A stretch of DNA of 64,000 nucleotides from Pseudomonas viridiflava. GTDB taxonomy: Bacteria > Pseudomonadota > Gammaproteobacteria > Pseudomonadales > Pseudomonadaceae. The notes beneath the pieces are model-generated. The model did not search any database and was not told the DNA's origin. It saw only the letters and a program-made list of their open reading frames with translations. Shown here in pieces: positions 8,111 through 16,225 of this stretch (positions are counted from its first letter, which is position 1; each line of letters opens with the position of its first letter). The stretch spans positions 248,001 through 312,000 of the forward strand of contig NZ_UTBZ01000169.1 of assembly GCF_900580865.1 (NCBI RefSeq). Reading direction: 5' to 3'. Made by a program: the position numbers and the translations under genes.

Positions 8111-8515
8111 CTAAACAGCCGAGGGGTTGACTGAGGCTTCGGCGTCGGCTTCGGCAAAGGCTTCACGGGCCAGCCGGAAACTGTCCACGGCTGCCGGAAC
8201 GCCGCAATAAATGCCGACCTGAAGCAGAATTTCGCGTATTTGCTCACGACTCAGGCCGTTACGCAAGGCGCCACGCACATGCAGCTTGAGTTCGCGCGGA
8301 CGGTTGAGCGCCGAGATCATCGCCAGGTTGATCATGCTGCGCTCCTTGAGCGACAGACCTTCGCGACCCCAGACATGGCCCCAGCAGTATTCGGTGACCA
8401 TTTCCTGCAGGGGACGGGTGAAGTCGTCGGCGTTCTCGATTGAACGCTGGACGTAGGCTTCGCCTAATACCTGAGTGCGGATCTGCAGGCCTTTTTCGTA
8501 CTTTTCGTTACTCAT
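8111..8515 (-). CDS. Carboxymuconolactone decarboxylase family protein
   Basis: A 134-residue protein with the PcaC/CMD pattern EYCWGHVWGREGLSLKERSM, HVRGALRNGLS and GIYCGVPAA, the last holding the family cysteine. It lacks the CxxC of AhpD-type peroxidase partners. PcaC proteins decarboxylate gamma-carboxymuconolactone in the protocatechuate route; a lone copy here, without other pca genes, points to a related decarboxylation or isomerisation. Several ATGs are stacked at the 5' end. I chose 8515 (MSNEKYEKG), where the GGGAGGA site is best spaced; 8518 and 8530 are alternatives. Confidence 0.87.
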   Translation of the reverse strand: MSNEKYEKGLQIRTQVLGEAYVQRSIENADDFTRPLQEMVTEYCWGHVWGREGLSLKERSMINLAMISALNRPRELKLHVRGALRNGLSREQIREILLQVGIYCGVPAAVDSFRLAREAFAEADAEASVNPSAV

Positions 8516-8541
8516 CATTCCTCCCATCACCCAATTTCCCT

Positions 8542-8624
8542 GTAGGAGCTGCCGAAGGCTGCGATCTTTTGATCTTGCTCTTGAAAATCAAAGTCAAAAG
8601 ATCGCAGCCTTCGGCAGCTCCTAC
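8542..8624. repeat. REP pair, GTAGGAGCTGCCG family
   Basis: An inverted pair lies inside the leftward operon, between the flavin reductase and CMD genes. It could stabilise the upstream part of the transcript and split expression levels. Confidence 0.85.
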
Positions 8625-8643
8625 AGGGAATCGTGTCTGGCAA

Positions 8644-9129
8644 TCAGGCCAGTGTCGGCAACGGGCCGAGCTTGCCTTTGTGGTAGATCATCGGCGTCAC
8701 CGGTTGCGCCGGCAGGATCAGGTTTTTCACCGCGCCAACGATAATCGCGTGATCACCACCATCGTACTCACGCCACAACTCGCACTCGATGATCGCCGTG
8801 GCCTTGGCCAGAATCGGGTTACCCAACTCGCTCAAATGCCACTCGATGTCTTTGGCCTTGTCCTTGCCCTTTCCGGCGAAGGCATAGGCCTCGGCGGTCT
8901 GGTCAGCCGACAGCAAATGGATCGCGAATTTCTTGCTGTCACGCAGCACCGGATAAGTGTCGGAAGCATAGTTGGGGCAGAACAGCACCAGCGCCGGGTC
9001 AATCGACAGCGCGCTGAAGGCGCTGGCGGTGATGCCGACAATTCCGCCTTCCGGGTCAACGGTGGTGACCACCGTGACGCCGGACGGGAAAGAACTCATG
9101 ACGTCTTTGTAAATGCCGGGTTCGATCAT
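8644..9129 (-). CDS. Flavin reductase family protein (FMN-dependent, HpaC/NtaB type)
   Basis: A 161-residue single-domain flavin reductase. It has the family opening SSFPSGVTVVTT and the FMN-binding segment GITASAFSALSIDPALVL near residue 32. Later come YASDTYPVLRDSKKFAIHLL and a closing GDHAIIVG motif. Such proteins use NAD(P)H to make free reduced flavin for a separate monooxygenase. None is encoded in this window, so the partner is elsewhere, lost, or the enzyme serves another purpose. It starts 13 bp after the aldehyde dehydrogenase stop and belongs to the same leftward operon. Confidence 0.92.
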   Translation of the reverse strand: MIEPGIYKDVMSSFPSGVTVVTTVDPEGGIVGITASAFSALSIDPALVLFCPNYASDTYPVLRDSKKFAIHLLSADQTAEAYAFAGKGKDKAKDIEWHLSELGNPILAKATAIIECELWREYDGGDHAIIVGAVKNLILPAQPVTPMIYHKGKLGPLPTLA

Positions 9130-9141
9130 TTCGCAGGACTC

Positions 9142-10623
9142 CTAGCGCATCACAAACGGATCAGGCATTGGCGCCTGAGACAGGTTGATCCACACCGTTT
9201 TCAGTTCGGTGTAGGCCAGCACCGAATCGATGCCGCTTTCGCGTCCATAGCCACTGTTCTTGAAGCCGCCGATCGGTGCCATCGCCGACACCGCACGGTA
9301 AGTGTTGACCCAGATGATCCCGGAGCGCACATCGCGAGCGAGGCGATGAGCCCGGCCGAGATCGCGGGTCCAGATGCCGGCGGCGAGGCCGAACTGCGAG
9401 TCGTTGGCGATGGCCAGCGCTTCGGCTTCATCTTTGAAGCGAATCACCGAAGCCACCGGGCCGAAGACTTCTTCCTGCATGATCTTCATCGAATTGCGAT
9501 CGCATTCGAACAGCGTCGGCTCGTAGAACCAGCCTTCGCCGAGATCGGTTGGGCGCTTGCCGCCGGTACGCAAACGCGCGCCCTCGGCGACGGCATCGGC
9601 GACCAGACCTTCGACCACCGCCAATTGCTGCGCAGTGGCCATCGGGCCCATTTCGCTGTGGTCTTCCTGCGGGTTGCCGATGCGGATGCGCTGGGCGCGT
9701 TCGACCAGTCGATTGACGAACTCGTCGTAGATCTCGTCCTGCACCAACAGGCGCGAGCCGGACACACAACTCTGACCTGATGCGGCGTAGATCCCGGCAA
9801 TCGCACCGTTGATCGCGCTGTCCAGATCGGCGTCGGCGAAGATGATATTCGGCGACTTGCCGCCCAGTTCCAGCGACAGCTTGGCGAAGTTCTCGGCGCT
9901 GCTGCGCACCACATGCCGCGCTGTCGCCGCGCCGCCGGTGAAGGCAATTTTGCGGATCAGCGGGTGGCGGGTGAGGGCGGCGCCGGTGCTCGGGCCGTAA
10001 CCGGTGACAACGTTGACCACGCCCGGCGGGATCCCGGCTTCGAGGGCCAGACGCGCCAGTTCAATAATCGTCGCCGAAGCGTGCTCGGACGGTTTGATCA
10101 CAATCGTATTGCCAGCGGCGAGGGCTGGCGCGAGTTTGATTGCGGTCAGGTACAGCGGGCTGTTCCACGGAATGATCGCGGCAACCACACCCATGGCTTC
10201 GTGCACGGTGTAGGCGAACAGGTCGGGCTTATCCAGCGGCAGCGTGCCGCCTTCGAGCTTGTCGGCAAGGCCGGCGGTGTAGTGGAAAAACTCTGGCAGA
10301 TAGCTGACCTGGCCACGGGTCTCGCGGATCAGTTTGCCGTTGTCGCGGCTTTCCAGCTGCGCCAGTTGTTCTTTATTTTCGGCGATCAGGTCACCAAGAC
10401 GGCGCAGCAGTTTGCCGCGCGCGGTGGCGGTCAGGCCGCGCCACGCCGGACTGTCGAAAGCGGCTTGTGCCGATTGCACGGCACGTTCGACGTCCGCTTC
10501 ATCGGCGTCAGGCAGTTCCGCCCAAGCCTGTGCCGTGGCCGGGTTGAGGCTTTCGAAGGTCTTGCCGGAGAGGGCGTCGACCCATTCCCCGCCGATGCAC
10601 ATCTGGAAGCGTGCGAGTGTCAT
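9142..10623 (-). CDS. NAD(P)-dependent aldehyde dehydrogenase
   Basis: A 493-residue enzyme of the ALDH superfamily, full length for the class. Cofactor motif PWNSPLY lies near 150, FTGGAATARHV near 227, the general-base glutamate in LELGGKSP near 252, and the catalytic cysteine in GQSCVSGS near 287; EVFGPV closes the active site. It oxidises an aldehyde to the acid. The sequence is nearest in style to hydroxymuconic-semialdehyde or betaine-aldehyde type enzymes, but the substrate is not readable. It overlaps the upstream hydrolase gene by four bases. Confidence 0.93.
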   Translation of the reverse strand: MTLARFQMCIGGEWVDALSGKTFESLNPATAQAWAELPDADEADVERAVQSAQAAFDSPAWRGLTATARGKLLRRLGDLIAENKEQLAQLESRDNGKLIRETRGQVSYLPEFFHYTAGLADKLEGGTLPLDKPDLFAYTVHEAMGVVAAIIPWNSPLYLTAIKLAPALAAGNTIVIKPSEHASATIIELARLALEAGIPPGVVNVVTGYGPSTGAALTRHPLIRKIAFTGGAATARHVVRSSAENFAKLSLELGGKSPNIIFADADLDSAINGAIAGIYAASGQSCVSGSRLLVQDEIYDEFVNRLVERAQRIRIGNPQEDHSEMGPMATAQQLAVVEGLVADAVAEGARLRTGGKRPTDLGEGWFYEPTLFECDRNSMKIMQEEVFGPVASVIRFKDEAEALAIANDSQFGLAAGIWTRDLGRAHRLARDVRSGIIWVNTYRAVSAMAPIGGFKNSGYGRESGIDSVLAYTELKTVWINLSQAPMPDPFVMR

Positions 10624-11453
10624 GCAACGATCCCCTTTATATGGTTTTGTCGGGAGTGTGCGAATTGGAGAAATTCCAGCAGCGTCTGATTGACCAGACG
10701 CGGCGACTCTACGGGCATCATATGCCGTTGCTCGGGCAGCACGGCAACCTTCGCACCGGGGATGTGTCGGGCCAGTTGCTCGGCCATTTCCGGGGTTGAA
10801 CCCGGGTCGAGTTCACCGGTGGCGATCAGCGTCGGCGCCTGAATACTGCTCAGGTCGTCGGCGCGGTACATGTCTTGGGTGGCGAACAATTCATAAGTGG
10901 TCAGGTAACCCTGCGGATCATTATTGGCGAGGGTCTGGCGCAATGCGGCGATCTGCGCCGGATTGGCCGCCTGATATTCACGGCTGAACCAGCGTGACAG
11001 CGCCGCTTCGGCATTGGCGTCCGGGCCATGTTCGGCCGCTTGCGCGGTGCGCGCGATGACGCCGGCACGCTGTTCTTCGCTGCGGTTGAACACGCTGTTC
11101 AACACCACCAGGCTTTGCAGGCGCTCCGGGTAATGCAGGGCAAAGGCCCGCGCGACCAGACCGCCCATGGAGAAGCCGATCACCGCTGCCTGTGGCAGAT
11201 TGAGGTGGTCGAGCAGCTCGAGCAACTGATCGGCGTAACCGAGCAGGGCGGTACCGCTGGCCGGTCGCGGGCTGGCGCCATGACCGAGCATGTCGTAGGC
11301 GATCACCCGGTATTGGCTGGACAGGCCGACGATCTGCCCGCCCCACATTTCTTTGTTCAGGCCCACGCCGTGGATCAAAACCACGGGCTGGCCTTGGCCG
11401 GTCGCCAGGTAACTGGTGCCAGCCGGGGTGAGTTCAGCGGTGAGCCGAATCAT
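10620..11453 (-). CDS. Alpha/beta hydrolase
   Basis: A 277-residue hydrolase with a complete catalytic set: oxyanion segment VVLIHGVGLNKEMWG near residues 22-36, nucleophile elbow GFSMGG near 98, acid residue in GELDPGS and histidine in QRHMMPVESP. It resembles 3-oxoadipate enol-lactonase-like and RutD-like enzymes that open lactones, esters or carbamates. ATG 11453 has AGGAG nine bases upstream; the frame to 11597 only overlaps the preceding gene. It lies 31 bp after the PF06684 gene and overlaps the aldehyde dehydrogenase, so the proteins likely act in sequence. Confidence 0.9.
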   Translation of the reverse strand: MIRLTAELTPAGTSYLATGQGQPVVLIHGVGLNKEMWGGQIVGLSSQYRVIAYDMLGHGASPRPASGTALLGYADQLLELLDHLNLPQAAVIGFSMGGLVARAFALHYPERLQSLVVLNSVFNRSEEQRAGVIARTAQAAEHGPDANAEAALSRWFSREYQAANPAQIAALRQTLANNDPQGYLTTYELFATQDMYRADDLSSIQAPTLIATGELDPGSTPEMAEQLARHIPGAKVAVLPEQRHMMPVESPRLVNQTLLEFLQFAHSRQNHIKGIVA

Positions 11454-11484
11454 GGAGCGCTCCTGCAGTGCCTTTTTATTGTGA

Positions 11485-12075
11485 TTACTGGGCTTTTTCG
11501 GCGGCCAGTTCTTCCAGATCGATGTAGCGGTTGCCGATGCGCGGGTGCAGGCGGCCACCGTCGGCGCAACCCAGCACGACAACGATTTCGTCGGCACGCG
11601 GCGCGTCTTCGATCTGCATTTCCAGAGTGATGTAGTGCGAACGCTGACCTTCGTCGTCCTTGTGCATCATCGGGATCTGAATCGAGGTGCCCGGGCCGCC
11701 GCGCTTGTTGGTGAAGCTCAGGTAGCTCTTGGCGTTGACGGCTTCGCGGTAGTGGTTGCCGAAGCGCAGGGTGTGGATCACGGCGGAGGCGTGTTCGATC
11801 TCGCCATCGGCACCGACCACAGCCGCTTTGCCGTAGGCCTCGATTTTTTCCGCACCGCCGATGATGCCGACCAGACGCTCGACCATCAGCGCACCGAGGT
11901 CGGAGCAGTTGGCGCGGATCTGCGGCTTGAGGTCTTCGACGAAACCGTTGCCCACCCAAGGGTTTTTCATCACCACCGCCAGGCCAACCATGGTCACTGG
12001 TTTGTCAGTGGCTTTGCCGCCTTCGATAAAGGTTTCTTCGACATAGCTGACGATCTTGCGAATTTCGAAACTCAT
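11485..12075 (-). CDS. PF06684 (DUF1185, amino acid synthesis family) protein
   Basis: A 196-residue protein beginning MSFEIRKIVSYVEETFIEGG. Features of the family are VGLAVVMKNPW, the FVEDLKP helix, EAYGKAAVVG, GNHYREAV, and a late VVVLGCADGGRLHPRIGNRY. Solved family members have a chorismate-mutase-like fold; the name amino acid synthesis is not backed by a known reaction. ATG 12075 has GGAG ten bases upstream. It is the first gene of the leftward operon, 41 bp downstream of operator C, so it probably carries the first or diagnostic step of the pathway. Confidence 0.85.
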   Translation of the reverse strand: MSFEIRKIVSYVEETFIEGGKATDKPVTMVGLAVVMKNPWVGNGFVEDLKPQIRANCSDLGALMVERLVGIIGGAEKIEAYGKAAVVGADGEIEHASAVIHTLRFGNHYREAVNAKSYLSFTNKRGGPGTSIQIPMMHKDDEGQRSHYITLEMQIEDAPRADEIVVVLGCADGGRLHPRIGNRYIDLEELAAEKAQ

Positions 12076-12115
12076 GAGCTGCTCCGTTGGGGGATTGAGA
12101 GTGTCTGTGCGTCTG

Positions 12116-12132
12116 ATGGTATACCATAATAC
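12116..12132. promoter_or_regulatory. GntR-type operator C, upstream of the catabolic operon
   Basis: ATGGTATACCATAATAC holds a perfect 12-bp palindrome (12116-12127) and is identical to operator B over TGGTATACCATAATAC. It lies 41 bp upstream of ATG 12075, within the expected promoter of the leftward operon. Confidence 0.77.
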
Positions 12133-12230
12133 CGATCGTGCAAGTCCCCCTCGCAAGAATTGCGTCATACATCCGGCGAATGGCGCTGCATTCACTGACA
12201 ACCACAAATTCCAAGACCACCTCTAACCCC

Positions 12231-12320
12231 TGTGGGAGCGAGCCTGCTCGCGAAAGCGGTGGGTCAGCCAATAGAAAGGGTGACTGTTACACCGCCTTCG
12301 CGAGCAGGCTCGCTCCCACA
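12231..12320. repeat. REP pair (REPIN), GTGGGAGCGAGC family
   Basis: Inverted arms GTGGGAGCGAGCCTGCTCGCG with a spacer of about 45 bp. The rest of the stretch 12133-12537 holds no gene I can support. Confidence 0.85.
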
Positions 12321-12537
12321 GGGGAATTTCTTCGTTACAGAAGGCCGCTTTCGGTTAACAAAAGATAACGTGGCGCCGATTGTCAGACGTTTCTAAAGCC
12401 CGATAGGATGAGCCAGCTTCCGAAGTGGCTCTGGATTGCGGGTTTCAGGACTATGCTCCTGAGCAGCCATCAGCGGAGCACACTTGCGGCGCCCTTGAAG
12501 GCCAGATGGCCTAACAATAATAAAGAGGGGAAGGTCT

Positions 12538-13581
12538 ATGAGTCGTTGCCGCCCGCCGGCGTTACGCAACACCGCGTTGCTGGCCACAGCACTGTCCATG
12601 CTGGGCCTGGCCACGTTATCGGCACCGGTGATCGCCGCCGAGGCCTCAGCCGACGTGGTCTATGCCACCGAATCCGGCAAAGCCGCGAAAAGCCTGATTC
12701 TCGATGTTGTCCACGCCGGAGCACGGTTGGTCGCGGTCGGCGATCGCGGGCACATTCTTTATTCCGATGACCAGGGCAAAACCTGGACGCAAGCCAAAGT
12801 GCCGACCCGGCAACTGCTGACGGCGGTGTACTTTGTCGACGACAAGCACGGCTGGGCGGTCGGGCATGACGCGCAAATCCTCGCCAGCGCAGACGGCGGT
12901 CTGACCTGGACCAAGCAATTCGAAGACCTCAAACGTGAATCGCCGCTGCTCGATGTCTGGTTCAAGGACGTCAACAGCGGCCTTGCCGTGGGCGCGTACG
13001 GCGCGCTGCTGGAAACTACCGACGGCGGCAAGAACTGGGAAGACGTCAGCGACCGCCTCGACAACGAAGATCAATTCCACCTTAACGCCATCGCGGCGGT
13101 GAAAGACGCCGGGCTGTTCATCGTTGGCGAGTCGGGCAGCATGTTCCGCTCCGCCGACGACGGCCAGACCTGGGAAAAACTCGAAGGCCCGTACGAAGGC
13201 TCGCTGTTCGGCGTGATCGGCACGGCGCAACCGCAAACCCTGCTGGCTTACGGCTTGCGCGGCAACCTCTACCGTTCCACCGATTTCGGCAGCAACTGGG
13301 AGCAGGTCGAACTGAAAGCTGCGCGCGGTGCACTGGAGTTCGGCCTGTCCGGCGCGACGCTGCTCGAAGACGGCTCGATCGTCATCGTCGGTAACGGCGG
13401 TTCGGTGATCAGCAGCAGCGACAACGGCGAGACCTTCAGCGTGTTCAACCGTCCGGACCGCATCTCGCTGTCATCGGTCACCGCTGCCGGCGATGGCAAC
13501 CTGATTCTGAGCGGGCAGGGTGGTCTTCACACCACGCAGCCGAACGGTGCCGAGATCAATAACAAGAAGGCGGGGCTATGA
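12538..13581 (+). CDS. YCF48-like exported beta-propeller protein (BNR/sialidase-like repeats)
   Basis: A 347-residue protein with a signal peptide (MSRCRPPALRNTALL...APVIAAEA, cleavage near 36). The mature part repeats the pattern YSDDQGKTWTQ, SADGGLTWTK, TTDGGKNWED, SADDGQTWEK, STDFGSNWEQ and SSDNGETFSV, that is the SxDxGxTW blades of YCF48/BNR propellers. It is periplasmic or surface exposed and probably binds another protein. AAGAGGGG precedes ATG 12538. Its stop overlaps the next start (ATGA), so it is coupled to the MMPL permease. In pseudomonads this pair often follows DUF1302 and DUF1329 genes, which are absent here. Confidence 0.88.
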   Translation: MSRCRPPALRNTALLATALSMLGLATLSAPVIAAEASADVVYATESGKAAKSLILDVVHAGARLVAVGDRGHILYSDDQGKTWTQAKVPTRQLLTAVYFVDDKHGWAVGHDAQILASADGGLTWTKQFEDLKRESPLLDVWFKDVNSGLAVGAYGALLETTDGGKNWEDVSDRLDNEDQFHLNAIAAVKDAGLFIVGESGSMFRSADDGQTWEKLEGPYEGSLFGVIGTAQPQTLLAYGLRGNLYRSTDFGSNWEQVELKAARGALEFGLSGATLLEDGSIVIVGNGGSVISSSDNGETFSVFNRPDRISLSSVTAAGDGNLILSGQGGLHTTQPNGAEINNKKAGL

Positions 13582-15962
13582 CTTCCTTGATCACTCCTCA
13601 GCAGGACAAGGCGACGTTTCTTGAACGCCTGATTTTCAACAACCGCCCGGCCGTGATCCTGATCTGTCTGGTGGTGAGCATTTTCCTGTTCTGGCAGGCC
13701 ACGCTGATCCGGCCGTCGACCAGTTTCGAAAAAATGATCCCGCTCAAGCATCCGTTCATCGAGAAGATGATGGAGCACCGCAACGATCTGGCGAACCTGG
13801 GCAACACCGTGCGTATTTCGGTGGAAGCCAAGGACGGCGACATCTTCTCCAAGGAGTACATGGAGACCCTGCGCCAGATCAACGACGAGGTGTTCTACAT
13901 CTCCGGCGTCGACCGCTCCGGCCTGAAGTCGCTGTGGAGTCCGAGCGTGCGCTGGACCGAAGTGACCGAAGAGGGTTTTGCCGGCGGTGAAGTGATCCCG
14001 CAGAGCTACAACGGCTCGCAGGACAGCCTCGATCTGCTGCGTAACAACGTGCTCAAGTCCGGTCAGGTCGGGCGGCTGGTGGCCAACGACTTCAAGTCGA
14101 GCATCGTCGACATCCCGCTGCTGGAGTCCTATCCGGACCCGGAAGACCAGGGCAAGTTGCTCGCGCTGGACTATCGCAAGTTCTCCCATGAACTCGAAGA
14201 CAAGATCCGCAACAAGTTCGAAGCGCAGAACCCCAACGTCAAGATCCACATCGTCGGTTTCGCCAAGAAGGTCGGCGACCTGATCGACGGTCTGGTGATG
14301 GTGGTGTTGTTCTTCGGCATTGCTTTCGTCATCACCCTGATCCTGCTGCTGTGGTTCACTAACTGCGTACGCAGCACCATCGCAGTGTTGAGCACGACGT
14401 TGGTGGCGGTGGTCTGGCAACTCGGTTTGATGCACTTTTTCGGATTCGGACTTGATCCGTATTCGATGCTGGTGCCGTTCCTGATTTTCGCCATCGGTAT
14501 TTCCCACGGCGTGCAGAAGATCAACGGTATCGCCCTGCAATCCAGCGAGGCCGACAACGCCCTGACCGCAGCGCGGCGTACCTTCCGGCAACTGTTTCTG
14601 CCGGGGATGATCGCGATTCTGGCGGATGCGGTGGGGTTCATCACCTTGCTGATCATCGATATCGGCGTGATCCGTGAACTGGCCATTGGCGCGTCGATCG
14701 GCGTGGCGGTGATCGTGTTCACCAACCTGATTTTGTTGCCGGTGGCGATTTCCTATGTCGGTATCAGCAAGCGCGCGATTGCCAAGAGCAAGAAAGACGC
14801 GAACCGCGAGCATCCGTTCTGGCGCCTGTTGTCGAACTTCGCCAACCCGAAAGTCGCACGCATCTCGGTGCTGCTGGCGCTGATCGCCTTCGGCGGCGGC
14901 CTCTGGTACAGCCAGAACCTGAAAATCGGCGACCTCGACCAGGGCGCGCCGGAACTGCGTCCGGACTCGCGCTACAACAAGGACAACAACTTTATCATCA
15001 GCAATTACTCCACCAGCTCTGACGTACTGGTGGTGATGGTCAAGACCAAGGCTGAAGGCTGCTCGCGTTATGAAGCCATGGCGCCGATCGATCAGTTGAT
15101 GTGGAAGATGCAGAACACCGAAGGCGTGCAGTCGGCGATCTCGCTGGTCACTGTGTCCAAGCAGATGATCAAGGGCATGAACGAGGGCAACCTGAAATGG
15201 GAAACCCTGTCGCGCAACCCGGACGTGCTGAACAACTCGATTGCCCGCGCCGACGGTCTGTACAACAACAGTTGCTCGCTGGCGCCGGTGCTGGTGTTCC
15301 TCAACGATCACAAGGCCGAAACCCTCGATCGGGCGGTGCATGCGGTGCAGGAATTTGCCCAGGAGAATAACAAGGACGGTCTGGAATTCATCCTCGCCGC
15401 CGGTAACGCCGGCATCGAAGCGGCCACCAACGAAGTCATCAAGCAGGCTGAACTGACCATCCTGATTCTGGTGTACATCTGCGTGGCGGTGATGTGCATG
15501 ATCACCTTCCGTTCGTGGGCGGCGACCCTGTGCATCGTTCTGCCGCTGGTGCTGACCTCGGTACTCGGCAACGCACTGATGGCGTTCATGGGCATCGGCG
15601 TGAAAGTCGCGACGCTGCCGGTGGTGGCGCTGGGTGTGGGGATCGGTGTCGACTACGGCATCTACATCTACAGCCGTCTGGAGAGTTTCCTGCGTGCCGG
15701 GTTGCCGTTGCAGGAAGCCTATTACCAGACGCTGAAATCCACCGGTAAAGCCGTGCTGTTCACCGGCCTGTGCCTGGCGATTGGCGTGTGCACCTGGATC
15801 TTCTCGGCGATCAAGTTTCAGGCCGACATGGGCCTGATGCTGACCTTTATGCTGCTGTGGAACATGTTTGGTGCGCTGTGGCTGCTGCCGGCACTGGCGA
15901 AGTTCCTGATCAAGCCGGAGAAACTGGCGGGGCAGAAGGGCAATTCGCTGTTTGCGCATTGA
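13578..15962 (+). CDS. MMPL/RND family transporter
   Basis: A 794-residue inner-membrane protein with the RND plan: one N-terminal membrane helix (PAVILICLVVSIFLFW), a periplasmic domain of about 200 residues, five helices from about 235 to 400, a second periplasmic domain, and a final helix group from about 625. Each half has a conserved GIGxxHG or GVGxDYGIY segment (GISHGVQKI; GVGIGVDYGIYIYSR), marking proton-driven MMPL exporters. Such proteins export lipids or hydrophobic compounds. It is coupled to the YCF48-like protein, which may serve as its periplasmic partner. A strong terminator follows. Confidence 0.92.
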   Translation: MTSLITPQQDKATFLERLIFNNRPAVILICLVVSIFLFWQATLIRPSTSFEKMIPLKHPFIEKMMEHRNDLANLGNTVRISVEAKDGDIFSKEYMETLRQINDEVFYISGVDRSGLKSLWSPSVRWTEVTEEGFAGGEVIPQSYNGSQDSLDLLRNNVLKSGQVGRLVANDFKSSIVDIPLLESYPDPEDQGKLLALDYRKFSHELEDKIRNKFEAQNPNVKIHIVGFAKKVGDLIDGLVMVVLFFGIAFVITLILLLWFTNCVRSTIAVLSTTLVAVVWQLGLMHFFGFGLDPYSMLVPFLIFAIGISHGVQKINGIALQSSEADNALTAARRTFRQLFLPGMIAILADAVGFITLLIIDIGVIRELAIGASIGVAVIVFTNLILLPVAISYVGISKRAIAKSKKDANREHPFWRLLSNFANPKVARISVLLALIAFGGGLWYSQNLKIGDLDQGAPELRPDSRYNKDNNFIISNYSTSSDVLVVMVKTKAEGCSRYEAMAPIDQLMWKMQNTEGVQSAISLVTVSKQMIKGMNEGNLKWETLSRNPDVLNNSIARADGLYNNSCSLAPVLVFLNDHKAETLDRAVHAVQEFAQENNKDGLEFILAAGNAGIEAATNEVIKQAELTILILVYICVAVMCMITFRSWAATLCIVLPLVLTSVLGNALMAFMGIGVKVATLPVVALGVGIGVDYGIYIYSRLESFLRAGLPLQEAYYQTLKSTGKAVLFTGLCLAIGVCTWIFSAIKFQADMGLMLTFMLLWNMFGALWLLPALAKFLIKPEKLAGQKGNSLFAH

Positions 15963-15981
15963 TCTGCGAGCCTGAAACGAC

Positions 15982-16014
15982 AAAGCCGCAACCTTAGGGT
16001 TGCGGCTTTTTTTT
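15982..16014 (+). terminator. Rho-independent terminator after the MMPL gene
   Basis: Stem AAGCCGCAACC / GGTTGCGGCTT with a three- to four-base loop and a run of eight T; it lies 20 bp after the stop at 15962. Confidence 0.93.
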
Positions 16015-16030
16015 GTGGCTGAAGATCAAG

Positions 16031-16212
16031 AGCCCCTCACCCTAGCCCTCTCCCGGAGGGAGAGGGGACTGACCGAGTGGTGCGCCTTGATACATCGACC
16101 TGAAACACCGAGTCGATTATGGATTCACAGCAAATCTTTCAAGTCGGCGTAAATCTCGAATATCCCCCGGTCGGTCCCCTCTACCTCTGGGAGAGGGCTA
16201 GGGTGAGGGCAA
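16031..16212. repeat. Compound palindromic element E2 (single inner unit)
   Basis: The ends are AGCCCCTCACCCTAGCCCTCTC and its inverted copy ending at 16210, each with an inner CCCTCTCCC/GGGAGAGGG hairpin. One inner unit contains CGACCTGAAACACCGAGTCG, which corresponds to CGACCTGAAAAATCGAGTCG in the element at 58435. It separates the MMPL gene from the convergent GntR gene. Confidence 0.83.
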
Positions 16213-16225
16213 GCAGTCTCAAGCC

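Noticed and set aside
12495..12523. Promoter TTGAAG-17 bp-TAATAA before the YCF48-like gene
   Set aside because: Transcription would start inside the ribosome site, leaving no usable leader; probably chance.
13527..15983. Open frame of 818 codons on the minus strand
   Set aside because: It is the antisense shadow of the MMPL gene: high H/Q/R content, no ribosome site, and the plus-strand protein has full family motifs.
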